Shown here piece by piece: positions 1 through 13,405 of a stretch of 64,000 bases of DNA (positions within the stretch are counted from its first letter, which is position 1; every line of letters begins with the position of its first letter). The stretch covers positions 10,083-74,082 of the forward strand of contig CDMY01000242.1 in the NCBI GenBank assembly GCA_001179505.1. Direction: 5' to 3'. Source of the stretch: Vitrella brassicaformis (taxonomy: Eukaryota; Sar; Vitrellaceae). The translations under genes were made by a program, and so were the position numbers. A model generated the notes under the pieces. The model saw only the letters and a program-made list of their open reading frames with translations. It was not told the origin of the DNA and made no database searches.

Positions 1-1293
1 GGGGGGGGGGGAAGAGAGGCGAGTGAGAGTGCCTGCATCGTGCCGTCCTCACTCACGACCAACTTGCTTACCGGCAATGATGAAGTTTGCCGTGTAGAGG
101 ATGGACTCGACGATGATCACAAATACCCAGTAGTTCTTCATCCCCTCTGACAAACAAACCGATCAATCGATCGACATACGTACATACAAGGACATACAAT
201 ACAGGGCGTCATTCATTCACTTATTCGTTCGTCTGTCTGCCTTTTGCCTCCTTCACTGACTTGACATATTGTAGTGTTTAAACCAGGAGAACCTCGCCCA
301 GCCGTTGAAGGCGCCGGCGGGCAAGATGGAAAACAAGAGATACAACACACACTGCAGAGAAGGAACGGCCACGACCACGGGCAGTGAGGGAGGGGCGTCG
401 GTCGGAGTGTCTTTGCTGTGGGTGGGCCGTGGCTGACTGACTGACCAGTATCCCCTGGCACCACATGAAGGTCCTGACGGCCGACGGGCTGGTCGCTGCC
501 AACCCCTTGTACCCCTTGTAAAATGTGTACCTTCACACAAAGGGACACACACACACACGCATACACACACGCACTCATCCAGCCGTCCATTCGTCCATCT
601 GTCGGTCGGTCGGTCGGTCTGTCGGTCTGTCTGTCTGTCTGTCTGTCTGTCGTTGGTGTCTTGTCTTGTTGAGCGCACCCGGCGGCCGTGGGGAAGAGGA
701 CAAGGTTGAGTATCGAATAGACCACCCACACGCCACTGCCGCCACCAGCCTGATGATGCAAGGAAGGCAAGAACGACACACAACCATGCACTCACTCCAC
801 ACGGGGCACAATGCAATGCGATGTGCTGCCATGCCCTCCACGTGTGGCCTGGCCTGGCCTGCCTCCCTCCTCACCGCTATTATGATCGTGTTGAAGAAGT
901 TCACGACACAGATCTGCAGACACAGCACACGACCCACCACAGCGACACACACACCCGCACCACAGACGCCATACATACGTCGTCTCTCATAATCCGCTTC
1001 GCTTCATGCCTGTTAGTACTGACTGAACTGACCACGACAGTGAGTATGAATGAGAAGTTGATGAGCCACACGATGGAGGCCACGTGGCTGGGCAGCTCGC
1101 TGAGGTCATAGTGGACAATGCGGAGGAAGGGGGGGTAGTTGTAGTTCTGCCAGTCGATGGTCGTGCTCGCGCTGCTCGGCTGGCTGCTGATGCCAAACGC
1201 CCTTGACGCTGACGAGAACTCATCCTGCACGCCCCGCATGGCGCTGCTCGCCGCAGTGCTGATGGCCTGCTTGGCAGCAAATGCCGCTGCCAT
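1..1293 (-). CDS. SCAMP-like secretory carrier membrane protein, 3' end outside window
   Basis: Four-helix membrane protein of the SCAMP type, expected in Golgi, endosome and plasma-membrane trafficking. The first exon, read leftwards from ATG 1293, gives an Ala/Ser-rich head, then NYNYPPFLRIVHYDLSELP. That resembles the conserved NWPPxxPxxHHDI segment SCAMPs carry just before the first membrane helix. Helix segments follow: SIVWLINFSFILTVVV, then an exon at about 875-913 reading NFFNTIIIA, then VWVVYSILNLVLFP at about 679-749. Further pieces lie near 430-510 (YKGLAATSPSAVRTFMWCQG), 270-330 (LYLLFSILPAGAFNGWARF) and 70-150 (NYWVFVIIVESILYTANFII). Exon borders between the third and fourth pieces do not resolve cleanly. 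An in-frame ATG at 1329 is an alternative start. It is head to head with polymerase epsilon. The family call rests on motif and helix layout and is moderately sure. Confidence 0.6.
600..651. repeat. GTCG/GTCT tetranucleotide tract in an intron
   Basis: The tract mixes CGGT and CTGT units and lies inside an intron of the SCAMP-like gene. On the coding strand of that gene it reads as a GACA/GACC tract. Confidence 0.85.
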
Positions 1294-1436
1294 CCTTGAT
1301 ATATGCTCAGCAAATGCTCTCAAGCACAACGATGCGGTCCCTTTCTCTTTGCGGCTTCTTCTTTTCAGGACAAGTAGACACGAGGCGAGTGCTGCTTGTC
1401 CCTGTTTCAGAGTTCAAAACTCTGTTCTCTCCTCTC

Positions 1437-1450
1437 TGCGAGATCAAAAA
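1437..1450. promoter_or_regulatory. Shared head-to-head motif, one mismatch (TGCGAGATCAAAAA)
   Basis: This sits between the SCAMP-like start (1293) and the polymerase epsilon start (1688). It differs by one base from the TGCGAGCTCAAA copy at 58611. Its promoter role is inferred only from recurrence between other divergent gene pairs. Confidence 0.35.
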
Positions 1451-1687
1451 TACTCTTTGCGCAGCTCGCCTTTCTTCCCCAGGAAGGAATGGATTGAAAT
1501 TGATAATGTAAGGGCCACAGGAGGCTGTTGCTGTCATCCATTCCCTCATCTACTCCTCTCTTGTGTGCAATTGCATTCTTCTGCAGATCTATCCCGTGGC
1601 GCGTAGCTTGATGACGGCCAATCGCCTTGCAGCCCTTCCATAGATAGCTCTCCTAGCTGCCGTCCCATCCATCGCACTGCACTGACG

Positions 1688-4600
1688 ATGCAGCGAGGGT
1701 GGGACAACGGCAACCGCCGGGTGCGGCCCGAGTACAGAGAGGACCGTGTCCGTGCGGAGGAGCGGTGGCTGGAGGACAAGCTGGGCGTCGAGGTGCTGCC
1801 CTGCTACGGCACCACCTCTCAGCGTGCCGCCCCGACCGTCCGCCGGGATGGCTGGCTGCTCAACGTCAAGGCCACCACAGTAGCGCAGAACATGGCGGAC
1901 CGCAAGGGCGATGCGGCGGTGTGGCTGTTTGCCATCGACAAGGACGGCAAGGTCTTTCGCACCACGTTTCGGTACGCGCCCTACTTTTATGTGGAGGTGG
2001 CGCAGGAGGCGGGCGTGGTCCAGTGGGTGGTGGACTTCCTGGACAAGAAGTTCGGCAAGCATCTGGTGGGGATGGGTGAGGGGCCGCGGCCGGAGAAGGT
2101 GCTCAAGGAGGACCTGGCCATGGAGGACCACCTCAGGAAGGGCAACTCCAAGACATTCATCAAACTCACATTCCGTAACCATCCACCCGACGACGGACGG
2201 ACGGACGGACGGACGATCCACACATAGGTCAACACGTTTGGTTTGACGTGTGTGCAGGTACGGTCGAGGATTTGCAGGAGGTGAAGCGTGAGATCAATGG
2301 CATCCTGAAGGCCAACGAGCGGAAGCAGAAGGGCAAGATCCCCACCACGTCGGCGGCCGACGAGTTCGCTAACCTGCTGGGCAGGCGGGCCGGCGGCTAC
2401 GACGACACCACGGCCATCCGTGGGCTGTACGAGGCCGACGTCCTGTACGTCCAGCGGGTGTGCATCGACAACGACATCCGATGCGGCAAGTGGTACACCT
2501 TCGAGTGGAACCCCCCCAACAATCTCAAGGCAAGGCAACCACAAAAAACGACAACGCACACAGAGAGAGAGAGAGGGCGCCGATCGCATTGGCGTGGTGC
2601 TTTGTCTTGTGGCGTGGCGTGTTGAATGCATGCGTCAGTTGAGGTGTCTGGAGGGCAATGGTGTGGTGCACGTTCGTCCGGAGGTGCGGTGTTTGGCGTG
2701 GGATATCGAGACGACCAAGGAGAAGCTCAAGTTCCCCGACGCGACCTACGACGAGATCATGATGGTGTCGTACATGATGGACGGGGCGGGCTTCCTCATC
2801 GTCAACAGGGCCATCGTCAAGGCAGACATCGAAGACTTCGAGTACACCCCCAAACCCGAATTCCAGGGCAACTTCACGGTCCGTCCGTCCGTCGGTCTGT
2901 GTGTGGGGTGGTGGGGGTGGTGGTGGAAGGGATGGATGGATGGATGGATCTGTGTGTGGTTGTCTTGTGTGTGTCTTTCAGGTGTACAATGTCGAGAATG
3001 AGCGTGCGCTGCTGCGTCGGTTCTTCGACGACATCCGTGACCTCCAGCCGCTGGTCTTCGTCACATTCAACGGAGACTACTTCGACTTCCCCTTCGTGGC
3101 CAAACGAGCCGAGGTAGCTTACCTACACACACAACCACACAGCCACCGACTCTCTCGCACCGCATGTGTGTGAATGGAATGTGTGTGTCAGATTCACGGC
3201 ATGAAGCTGTGGAGCGAGATAGGTGTGCGCGAGAGCAAGGAGGCAATGGACACGATCTTCTCGGGCCGCTTCTCGCTGCACATCGACTGCCTCTACTGGG
3301 TCAGAAGAGACTCGTACCTGCCGCAGGGATCGCAGGTGCGCCTCCCTCGCCACCCACCCAGCCAGGCGCACACAGAGACAGAGAGAGAGACACCGACACT
3401 GCCGACACTGCCGACACTGCCCGCCCCCCCCGTGTGTGTGTGTCTGTATTCTGTATCTGTCCTGCAGGGTTTGAAGGCGGTGACCCGTTCGAAGCTCAAG
3501 TACGACCCCGTAGAGCTTGACCCCGAGCTCATGCAGCCATATGCTGAGGAACGGTCAGCCACACACACACACACACACACTCGCGCACACATGGTTGTAT
3601 GCGATGCGGACCAATCCCATCCCTGGTGTCTGTGTGTTGTCCAATACCTATCTGATCTGATCTGCCTACCATCCATCCATCCAATACCAGTCCACAGGAT
3701 TTGGCCACCTATTCGGTGTCTGATGCGGTGGCGACCTACTACCTGTACAAGAAGTACATCCAGGACTTCATCTTCGCCCTCGGCACCATCATTCCCATGC
3801 ACGGAGACGACGTCCTCAGAAAGGGATCGGGCACGCTCTGCGAACAGGTCGCCCTCCGATGACCGGATGGATGGCATGGCGGGGATTGTCTGTCTGTCTG
3901 TCTGTCTGTGTGTGTGTCTGTCTGTGTGTGTGTCTGTGTGCTGACCAGCTGCTGATGGCCGAGGCGTACCGTAAGAACATCGTGTTTCCCAACAAGCACA
4001 AGGAGAGCCCTCTGCAGTTCCACAACGGCCACCTCCTCGAGTCAACCACATACGTCGGTGGACGGGTCGAGTCGCTCCTCACCGGCATGTACGCACACAC
4101 CACACACACACACACTGACGGGGTGGCGTGGCACCAACACACACTCGTCAGTCACGAGTGTGTGTGTGTGTGGTGGGTGTTGTGCTATCATTGCAGCTAT
4201 CGCAGCGATCTGAAGGAGTCCTTCAACCTCAACCCCACGGCCCTCCAGCAACGCATCGACGAACTCGATAAGACATTAGGTGCGCACAGCACACCATACC
4301 GCTGCTAGTAGTGTCGGTCGGTGATGCATGTCATGTCTGCTGCCCTTGCTGTTCAGATTTCTATCTGCGTGTGGAGAACGACGTGAGTCAAGAGGACGTC
4401 GAGAACTTCGATGAGGTGCGGCAACAGATCCTGCAGGCGCTGACGGCACTCAGGTACGTGGGTACCTACCTGCACACACAATCAATGGATGGATGGATGG
4501 ATAGCGGATGCACTCAATGGGTGGCCTGTGCTGTGTCTGTCGGCCAGGGATGAGCCCAAGCGTCAGGAGGAGCCGCTGATCTACCATCTAGACGTGGGCG

Positions 4601-7600
4601 CCATGTACCCCAACATCATCCTCACGAACCGACTGCAGGTACGACTGACTGCACACAAACACACATTGCCACTCCTTGCATGGCATGCAATGCAATGCAA
4701 TGCAGCCGTCGTCGATCGTCACAGAGGACTTCTGCAACCGATGTTCCTTCTTCAGCGAAGGTAGGTGCGTGGGGTCGCACCGGGTCGGTCACACCGCATA
4801 TATCAGAAACACCCCACATGTGTGTGTGTGCGTGTCATGTTGGTCCCTCCCTCAGCTGAGGTGTGTCAGCGTCACATGGAGTGGACCTGGAAGGGCGAGC
4901 TCTACATGGCCAGCAAAGCGGACTACAACAACATACGCGCACAGATCGAGTACGAGAAGTTCCCCCCCAAAGCAGCAGCCACCGGACCCACACCAGGAGG
5001 GTGGCGCAGGAAGCAACCTGCTGCCCCCACCAACGCTGCTGCTGGTGGTGGTGGTGGTGATGGCGACGGTGGTGGTGGCGGGAAGGGCGACGAGTCTGAG
5101 GATGAGGGTGGTGGTGGGGGGGGCGGTGTGAGGGGTCGCCGTGATAGGGACGACATGGACGTCGATGAGCAGGGGGGCGGGGGCAAGGACAATGCCGACA
5201 GGAGGGCATACAGAAGGTGGGTGAATATAGTGGATGCACTGCACAGATGAGGAAGAATCGGCAGATGAGGACACACTCTACATTTCTATCTACCTTTCTC
5301 TGCCTGCCTGTGGTGTGTGTTGTGTTGGTGTGTGTCAGGTGGCATGACCTGACTGAGCAAGAGCAGGCCGACGAGCTCATCAAGCGCATCCGGGCGTTCT
5401 CGCAGAAGGCCTACAAACGCCTCAAGAAATCAGAGGTACACGCAACACAACACATACAACCAAACCCACACGCAGCCCAGCCCACCTTCCTTGACGCACC
5501 TCGTTAATTGCCTCCCCCCCGTGTGTGTCCGCAGATTCAGTTGCGCACCAATATAGTGTGCCAGCGCGAGAACCCATTCTACGTCGACACCGTCAGGCAT
5601 GGATCCCCCCCCCTCCCGACCCCACACACACACGGCACTCATCCACCCCAGCCGCCCGAATGATATATTGATATGCGTAATATATTTGTGTGGTCGATGT
5701 ATGTCAGGGCGTTTCGCGACCGTCGTTATGAGTACAAGAAGGATCTCAAAAAGTGGCGCAAGAGGGGCGAGGAGGCCGAACAGCAACAGGACCTCGCCAA
5801 ACTCGCACATGCAAAGGTGAGGGAGTGAGTGAGTGAGTGAGTGGGCGGGTGAGGTGAGATGACCAACAAACAAGGGGGACGGACGAAACACACATCTGCG
5901 TTAGTCAGTGCATGTGTGTGTGTGTGTGTTGGCTGCGTGTGGTGTGGTGTGGTGTGGGTGGCTAGGACATGGAGTTGCTGTACGACAGCCTGCAGCTGGC
6001 ACACAAATGCATCCTCAACTCGTTCTACGGGTGGGCGGGTGCCTACATGCATCATGACATGCACTGCACTGCACGGTCTGAACACACGTGTGTGTATCTG
6101 TGTGTCTGTGTGTGTGTGTGTCTGTCTCTGTGTGTGTGTCTGTGTGTGTGTGTCTGTGCAGGTATGTGATGCGCAAGGGTGCCCGCTGGTACAGCATGCC
6201 CATGGCCGGCATCGTCACCAAAACAGGCGCTGACCTCATCAAAGAGGCCAGGTGGAGTGGATCGGATCACACCACACCCAGCCGACTGCTGTTTGGCTGC
6301 CTGGCCTGCATGTCAGGGTGCTGGTTGACGGCGTGGGCAAGCCGCTGGAGCTCGACACGGACGGCGTCTGGTGCATGCTGCCCAAGACTTTCCCAGGTAG
6401 GGTGCGCGGGCAGACAGAGACGGACACGGGCCGGCCACTCACTCCTTAACTTCGGTCGGCAGAGACCTTCTACTTGAAGCTTCGTGACGGACGGCAGCTG
6501 CGGATGCAGTACCCCTGTGTGGTGCTCAACCAGGACGTCAACCAGAGATACTCTAACAACCAATACCTGGTTCGGTTCGCCTGCCGCCACACCCCACACA
6601 CATACATACGGGGCATCCCATGTCTGTGTGTCAGACGTACGTGCCCGAGAGGGACTCGTGGGAGCGTTCGACTGAGTGTTCGATCTTCTTCGAGATCGAC
6701 GGCCCCTACCGCGCCATGGTCATCCCCGCATCGCAGGAAGAGGACAGACTGCTCAAGAAGAGGTCTGTCGGCACCCCACCCACACAATACAATACAATTA
6801 CCCCACCACCTTAACAGACACACAGACATGGATGGACAGCTCTCACATCCCCTCTGTTCTGTGTGTGCTGTGTGGTGTGAGTCAGGTATGCAGTGTTCAA
6901 CTTCGACGGCAGCCTAGCGGAGCTGAAGGGCTTCGAGATCAAGCGTCGTGGCGAGCTGAAGCTGATCAAGGTGTTCCAAGAGGAGGTCTTCCCGGCCTTC
7001 CTCGAGGGCACCACACGCGAGGAGGCCTACGCCGCCGTGGGGGCCGTCGCCAACCGGTGGCTGGACGTCCTCGACAGCAAGGGGCACACACTCACTGACG
7101 ACGAGGTCATCGACCTCATCTCGGAGAGCAAGAGCATGTCCAAATCCGTCAAGGTGCAGGCAGGCAGGCAGGCGCACACAGATCAGATGGGGGGCTGGGA
7201 GGGAGATATGGGCGTGGGTTTGGTGTGTGTGTGTGTGTTATGTGATAGGAGGCGGGCAGCTACAAGTCTGTGAGCGTGACGACGGCGACGCGTCTGGCTG
7301 AGGTGCTGGGTGAGCAGCTGCTGTATGACAAGGGCGTCGTCTGCCACCTCATCCTCTCAGAGAAGCCCATCGGCGACCCCGTGTCGACACGAGCCATACC
7401 CGTACGAACGCAACGCCCACAGACACCTACCTGCATATGCTGCACACCCTCGAAGACTGGTGACTGCACTGCGTCACGTGCAGGTGACGATTTTCAATGC
7501 GGACGAGGTGACGCGCAACCACTACCTGCGCAAGTGGCTCAAGGACCCCCAACACGACAACTTCGACATACGAGGCGTCATCGACTGGAAGTACTACAAA

Positions 7601-10600
7601 ACACGGTACGCTACGGTCAGCCACCACCCACGCCACGCCACGCCACGCCACGCCCTCCACACCACTCATCTCATCTCATCCAGCCACCTCTCCCTCTCCC
7701 CCCCTGCCATATGTCTATATGGCTGGCACGTGTGTCTGTCAGCTTGGGTGCGGCGGTGCTGAAGATCATCAGCATCCCGGCGGCCTTCCAGGCCATCGCC
7801 AACCCGGTCCCGCGAATCGTCCTGCCAGACTGGCTCAACAAACGGCTCAAGGCCAAGGCCGACGCACACAGACAGCGCAGGCTCACCGAGATGTTCAAGC
7901 AGGCCAACGCAGCCAACGCCGCCAACAAGCGCAAAGCCCCCCAGCCGCCAGACGGCAACGACGGCAACGCTCCTGACGACGACAGTGGCGCTGTGGTGAT
8001 GATGGACATCGAGGACCTCACGACCCCACACCCGTCCGCTGCTGCTGCTGCTGCTCCGAAGAAGCCGGCCGCCCCCCAGCAGAGAGACATCCGCACGGAC
8101 CGAGGGGTGGCGGTGGGTGCCCCAGCGCCACCAGGCCCACCACCCGCCCCACAAGCAGCGGAGCCGGCAGTGCTGTTCGCTGAGGACCCGAAGCGGTGGA
8201 TGAAGCAGCAGAAGAAGAAATGGAAACAGCTCAGATCGGTAAGAAGAGACGGGACAACAAATCATCCGTCTGGCTGTATCCATGATCCATTCATTGACCG
8301 ACCATGTGTGTGTCTGTTCGTTCAGGCGTTGAAGGCCAACATGGTGCGTCGGCGGCGTGGCGCCCGTCAGCAGAAGCGGCTGGACGAGGGGGAGGTGGGC
8401 ATCGAGGCCTTCTTCGGCAGGCAGCGCGAGAACCTCCTCACATACGACTGGCAGGTGCTCAGTGTGCGGCAGGTCCCCAACGACATGGGCCTACTGCTCG
8501 TGTGGGTCACCATCGCAGAAACCAAGGAACTCTTCAAGTGAGACCATCCTCCCCGTCCCCCTCCCACCACCTCACACGGTTCTGTGTGCGCCAATGCTTG
8601 GCTGGCAGGATCTTCGTGCGCGTCAAGCGTCGGCTGGTGATCAACACGGCGAGCCCCCGGAAGGAGACGGCAGGCGACGAGGACGACGGCACGGGCGGGT
8701 CGTCTGGCATCCGGTGCAAGGGTGTGGTGTGCGAGCTGCCGCGGGGCGCCACGGCCGTCCACTGCTATGAGCTGGAGATGGACGAGAACGACTACCACAG
8801 CTATGGCCGGGAGGACGCGCAGTTCCTCAACGAAGAGGACATCATCGGCGTCTACGAGACGCAGGTGGGCCCTGCCGTCGGCTGTGGCTGGTGTTGGTGT
8901 TGGGGGAGGGGGAGGGGGAGGAGTGGGGAAGGAAGATGGGCGTGCGTCTGTTGGTGTGTGCAGATGCCTCAGTTGCTGTCGTTCGTGGTGCGGTATGGGT
9001 CGCTCCTCTCGCTCAGATCTAGCGAAAGCGCCAAACGTACCTGAGGGGGAGAGGGTTAAGTGAGGCAGACAGACGCACGCGACGCGCGATGGATGCACAT
9101 TTCGTCCTTCCTCGCTGCTGTCCGTGTTGTGGTGGTGTGTGTCTGGGCACCCACTTGACTTACTACGCACTCACAGTGTCTCTGAAGACGAGCTACTTCG
9201 AGGAGCCCCAGCTGCAGCCCCACTTCAAGCCCGCACGCCAGTACCTCCCCAACATACCATGCTTCATCTTCGTCAAAATCGCATGCACACACAACTCCAA
9301 AATGTGAACACCAGCCACACCCCTGCACCGCACCCAACAGACCCCACATGGCCCATGTGTGTGGTGTGGTGTGCAGGTACTGTGCGAGTGTGTTCTGCAC
9401 GGAGAGGAGAGAGGGGATGGTTATCTTCGGCGGCCCCCCGCCCCCCGACCGGCCCGACTTCGGCCGTGTGTTGGCGGCCAAGGACTTCTTCCGCCAGTAC
9501 GGCCAGTGGAAGATCGACTCCCACTACACCAAAAACGCTGCCAATGCACACAAGGCCCTCGCCAAACACATCACAGACCTCTCCAAGAAGGGCCTGCCCT
9601 CGCCCTTCATGCTCCTGCAGACCACACTTGACGATGAATCGGTCGGTCGGGGGGGTGACTGACTGGGGATGGATGGATGGGTTACAGCGAATGTGTGTGT
9701 TTGTCTGTGTGTGTATGTGTGTGACAGTTGGGTGAGTTTTGGTCGTCGAGTTGTCCGTTGCCGTGGGCTCGGCTGCCCGATGGCTTCCCGCAGGATGACG
9801 ACATTCCACCACTGCAGTGGACCATGTCAGCAAGCCACAGATAGATACACAGAGAGAGACACTCGCCCACGAACAGGCAAATCGTTTGTTTCTCCCGCCC
9901 CTCTCTCTCTGTCCGTTCATCAGTTGGGCGGCCCGTCGTTCAGCAGATCGTTGCATCGCGGCGATGGAGTTCGCCATTTGGCGGCTCAACGTGGCGAGGA
10001 TGTGCAAGATCCCTATGGGGGCCATCATGGAAATGACCGACGCCGACCTGGGCATCAACGTCCTCGACATACTCTTCGCACGGGCACTCAAGGAACACAA
10101 AATGGTCAGCCAGCAACCAGACATACACAGACAGACAGACATACACAGAGACGATCCCTGGCATGCATCAGCTGGGTGTGTGTGTGGTGTGATGCGGTGT
10201 AGGTGTGGTGGTGTTCGTGGGGTTGTTTGCCCGAGGTGGGTTTGCCGCCCGACACGGCGACCTCGAGCGTGTTCGACCCGTCCGAGAAGCTCCCCTTCCA
10301 ACCCACCAACTGCGCCGGCGCATACAGAGCCACCTGCGTCAAATTCAAGCTCGACAAGAAGGTAAGGTATGTAATGATTGTATTGTATTGTATTATCCCT
10401 CCCTCCCTCCATCCACCCTCACACACACACACATACAAACATACATACTCTTCATTTGAGCTCCCTGCCTGCCTGCAGTTGTGTGCGGCGGCGATTCGCG
10501 AGTGCCGTCAGCTGTCGGAGTTGTCAGGTGTGGACGAATTCTTCAGCGCCGCCCACACGTCGAGCGGCGCCCTCGACAGCAAGCCCCATCGCAAGGGCAT

Positions 10601-13405
10601 CCACCCGACGGCCACGCAGGCCGCGATGGGCACACAGGGGAGCAGCTCATCGGGTGGTGGGAGTGATGGGCCCTCGTCGGGTGCCTTGCTGCTCAAGGCC
10701 AAACACCAGTTCCCGCCCTCGGTCGCCACACCCAGAGCCCTCTCCGTAGGCCATCCTCATGTGTGTTGTGTCGAGCTCATCCATGTGTGTGTGTGTGCCG
10801 GGGTGGAATACAGGCGTTGAAGTCAGTGGTGGATCTGATGATGGACCAGGGCCGCGTGTGGTCCGACGCGGCCAATTTCTTCCTGATGCAGCTGCACCGC
10901 TGGCTCAGCACACCCCAGTCGGCCTTCCACGACCCCGCACTGCAGAGAAAGGTCGCCGACTACGAGAGGAAGCTCTTCTCCCTCCTGCTGGGCCACATCC
11001 GGCGGGTCACGGACGTGTCGCTGGTGTACGGGGACTTGGACGAGCTGATACTGTGCACAGGCCGGATCGACCCGCAGGAGAGCGGCAAGGTGGTGGAGAG
11101 CCTCACCAACCAACTCGCACTCAAGAAAATGTTCAGGAGCCTCAACCTCTCGGTCGGTGGTGTGGTGGGTCAGGCGGGGCGCTGCAGCTGATGGGGTGTG
11201 TGTGTGTGTGTGTGTGTCAATATGTCCGTCGGTACGTCGGTGTGGTCAGGCTCCCGACGAGGCTTATGTGGCGCTGCTGTGGCTGGACCGGTCCAACTGG
11301 ACGGGGATACTGGCAGACACCGATGACGACGGACGGGTGGGGTGGGATGGGCACAACACATCCACATGACATTCACCCAAAAACCGACCAATGAATGCAT
11401 TTGAGGGGACGGCACGCGTGTATGTTGTGTCTCATTCAGATAGTGCTGCAGACATCTGCCATCAGTGAGTGGCAAATGGCCTGCTTCCTCCCAGACGCAC
11501 TCAGCGGCGCATTCATCAAGTGAGTGAAGGAGTGAGTGAGTGAGCCACATGGACTGACCTGACGGGTGGGCGGGGCTGCGACCCTCCTCCACCCACACCA
11601 CACCACAGGCACTGTGCCGAGTTCCTCTTCAAGTCCGTCGAGGAGACCACACGGATCTACAACAGGTAGGTCAACACACAACAGACAGACAGACAGGCAG
11701 GCACAGCCAAAGAACCAATTGGTGACGCTCATATGTCCGTCCATGTGTGTGTGCCACGTGTGGTGTGCAGCAAGATCGACCAGGGTGGCGACGCTGCGAT
11801 GAGCAGTGGCGGCCGGGCGGGCAGCAGCAGCCTCAACGAGCAGCTGCGGGAGGCGCAGGCGGCCTTCATGAAGGAGATGATCGACGGTTGGCACGGCAGG
11901 CTCCTGCGCTTTGTGGGCGACATCGAGAAGAACCGGATTGACTGCATCCGACGCGCACAGGAGGCTCCTGACGACGGTAGGTACGTAGGGACACTCTGGC
12001 CATCCATCCATCCATCCATCCACACGCAGAGTGAGTGATCGCCCAGCGTCTGTGTGTGTGTGTCTCTGTTTGTGTGTCAGAGTTTTGTGACGCCAGTGAC
12101 GAAGATGAGGACGACGAGGAGTTTGCCAGCCTTGAGACGAGGCGACAGAGGAAGATACAAAAGGAAACACAGTGAGCATCCTTCCACACGCACACACACA
12201 GGGCAGGGCAGGGCACACACGCACAGCATATGCGCCACCGGAAACTTGATTCTCTGCACTGCGCTGCGCTGCGCTGTGCTGTGTGTGCACTCCACTCCAC
12301 CCCATCAGGCGTTGGGAGCTGCCTGTGCGTCCGGCCGACCTGCCGGCTGGTTCGCATCATCGTCACCACGGCAGTTCGCTGCAGCTGCTCTTCATCCGGT
12401 ATCTCATGAAGGTCTTCTCACAAGACACACTGGTGGCCGACGAAGTCACGGTCAGCGAGCGAGAAGCATACACACATACACACACAAAACACGACAGACA
12501 GACAGACAGACAGACCACGTTACTTTGCACCACCTGCCTTTGCTGTGTGTGTGGTTGTTTCAGGCACTGCGTCGCGACTTGCTGTCGCTGGTCAAGGTGA
12601 AGGAGTTCTCGCCAGAGGGAGAGTGGAGGCCGCCGTGCAAGTGCGTGATATTGACAATACAGAGAGGGAGGGGAGGATCTGTCTCTGTCTGTCTTTTGCA
12701 GGTCGCTGGTGCTGCGGGACATCGAGTGTTCGCACTGCCACCGTGTGTGTGACATGGATCTGACCACTGACGAGTGGGCCTGTCCGGCAGAGGAGTGCCA
12801 TGCCGACTATGAGCCGGAGTACATCGAGAGCAGGCTCGTGCAGGAAATAGAAGAGCGCGTGCAGCACTTCCAGGTACACACACACACACACAGAGAGAGA
12901 CAGAGAGAGAGAGAGAGAGATGCACAGGCAGGTTGTTTAGGTGCTCTGTGTGTGTCGTGTGTTGTGGTCTCTCTCTCGCACAGAACCAGGAGGTGTTGTG
13001 TCGAAAGTGTCGGCAGGTGCAGCTCCCCCGTCTACCCCGCACATGCCAGTGAGTCGCATGCCTACGCCTCTGCATCCACTTATCCACTGCTGTCAATCTG
13101 ATGTCTCTCTCTCTCTTGTGTGTGTGTGCGTGTGTGTGCGTGTGTGTGTGTGTGGCAGCTGTGCCGGTGCTTTCGTGGGCCGCATCGACGTGGCAGAAAT
13201 CCGGTCGGTCAGCAGAGAGGGAAACCATGACAACGAGGGGAGGGGCAGCAAGGGTGTCTGTTGCGGCATGGTGTGTTGCGCTGTCTGTATGTGCAGTGAG
13301 TTTCTTGAGTCGGTTCGTTACGTGGCTGAGAACCACCCGTCGCTGGAGGAGGGAGGCTGGCTCGCAGAGACCGTGGGGTTCGCCGACAGTGTACTCTCTC
13401 TGTGA
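1688..13405 (+). CDS. POLE: DNA polymerase epsilon catalytic subunit A
   Basis: Leading-strand replicative polymerase with proofreading exonuclease, acting in the nucleus. ATG 1688 opens [11 protein letters not shown]. Roughly 40-50 short exons follow, ending at TGA 13403-13405. The N-domain has [11 protein letters not shown] and YAPYFYVEV. Exonuclease motifs: [13 protein letters not shown] (Exo I, near 2700), [13 protein letters not shown] (Exo II, near 3060) and [16 protein letters not shown] (Exo III, near 3710). Polymerase motifs: [20 protein letters not shown] (near 4590); B, split by an intron at about 6030-6161, FYG then [27 protein letters not shown] (near 6350). Iron-sulfur ligands look complete: CNRC, CQRHMEW and [13 protein letters not shown]. 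The C-terminal half is the degenerate polymerase region. It ends in two zinc modules, CSHC..CPAEEC (near 12730-12800) and CRKC..CQC (near 12990-13050). An unusual Gly/Asp-rich insertion is encoded at about 4975-5215. All catalytic acids are present. Confidence 0.97.
4089..4196 (+). other. Example intron with complementary CA and GT arms
   Basis: Intron of the polymerase epsilon gene, with GT at 4089-4090 and AG at 4195-4196. The 5' part (4094-4116) is almost pure CA and the 3' part (4155-4182) almost pure GT. The two could pair in the transcript, leaving both splice sites at the base of a hairpin. The acceptor has no real pyrimidine tract. Confidence 0.75.
12874..12983 (+). other. Example intron with CA+GA 5' arm and GT+CT 3' arm
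   Basis: Polymerase epsilon intron between exons ending RVQHFQ and starting NQEVLCRKC. The 5' half reads (CA)n then (GA)n, and the 3' half reads GT-rich then (CT)n. Both repeat types therefore have a complement within the same intron. Confidence 0.75.
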
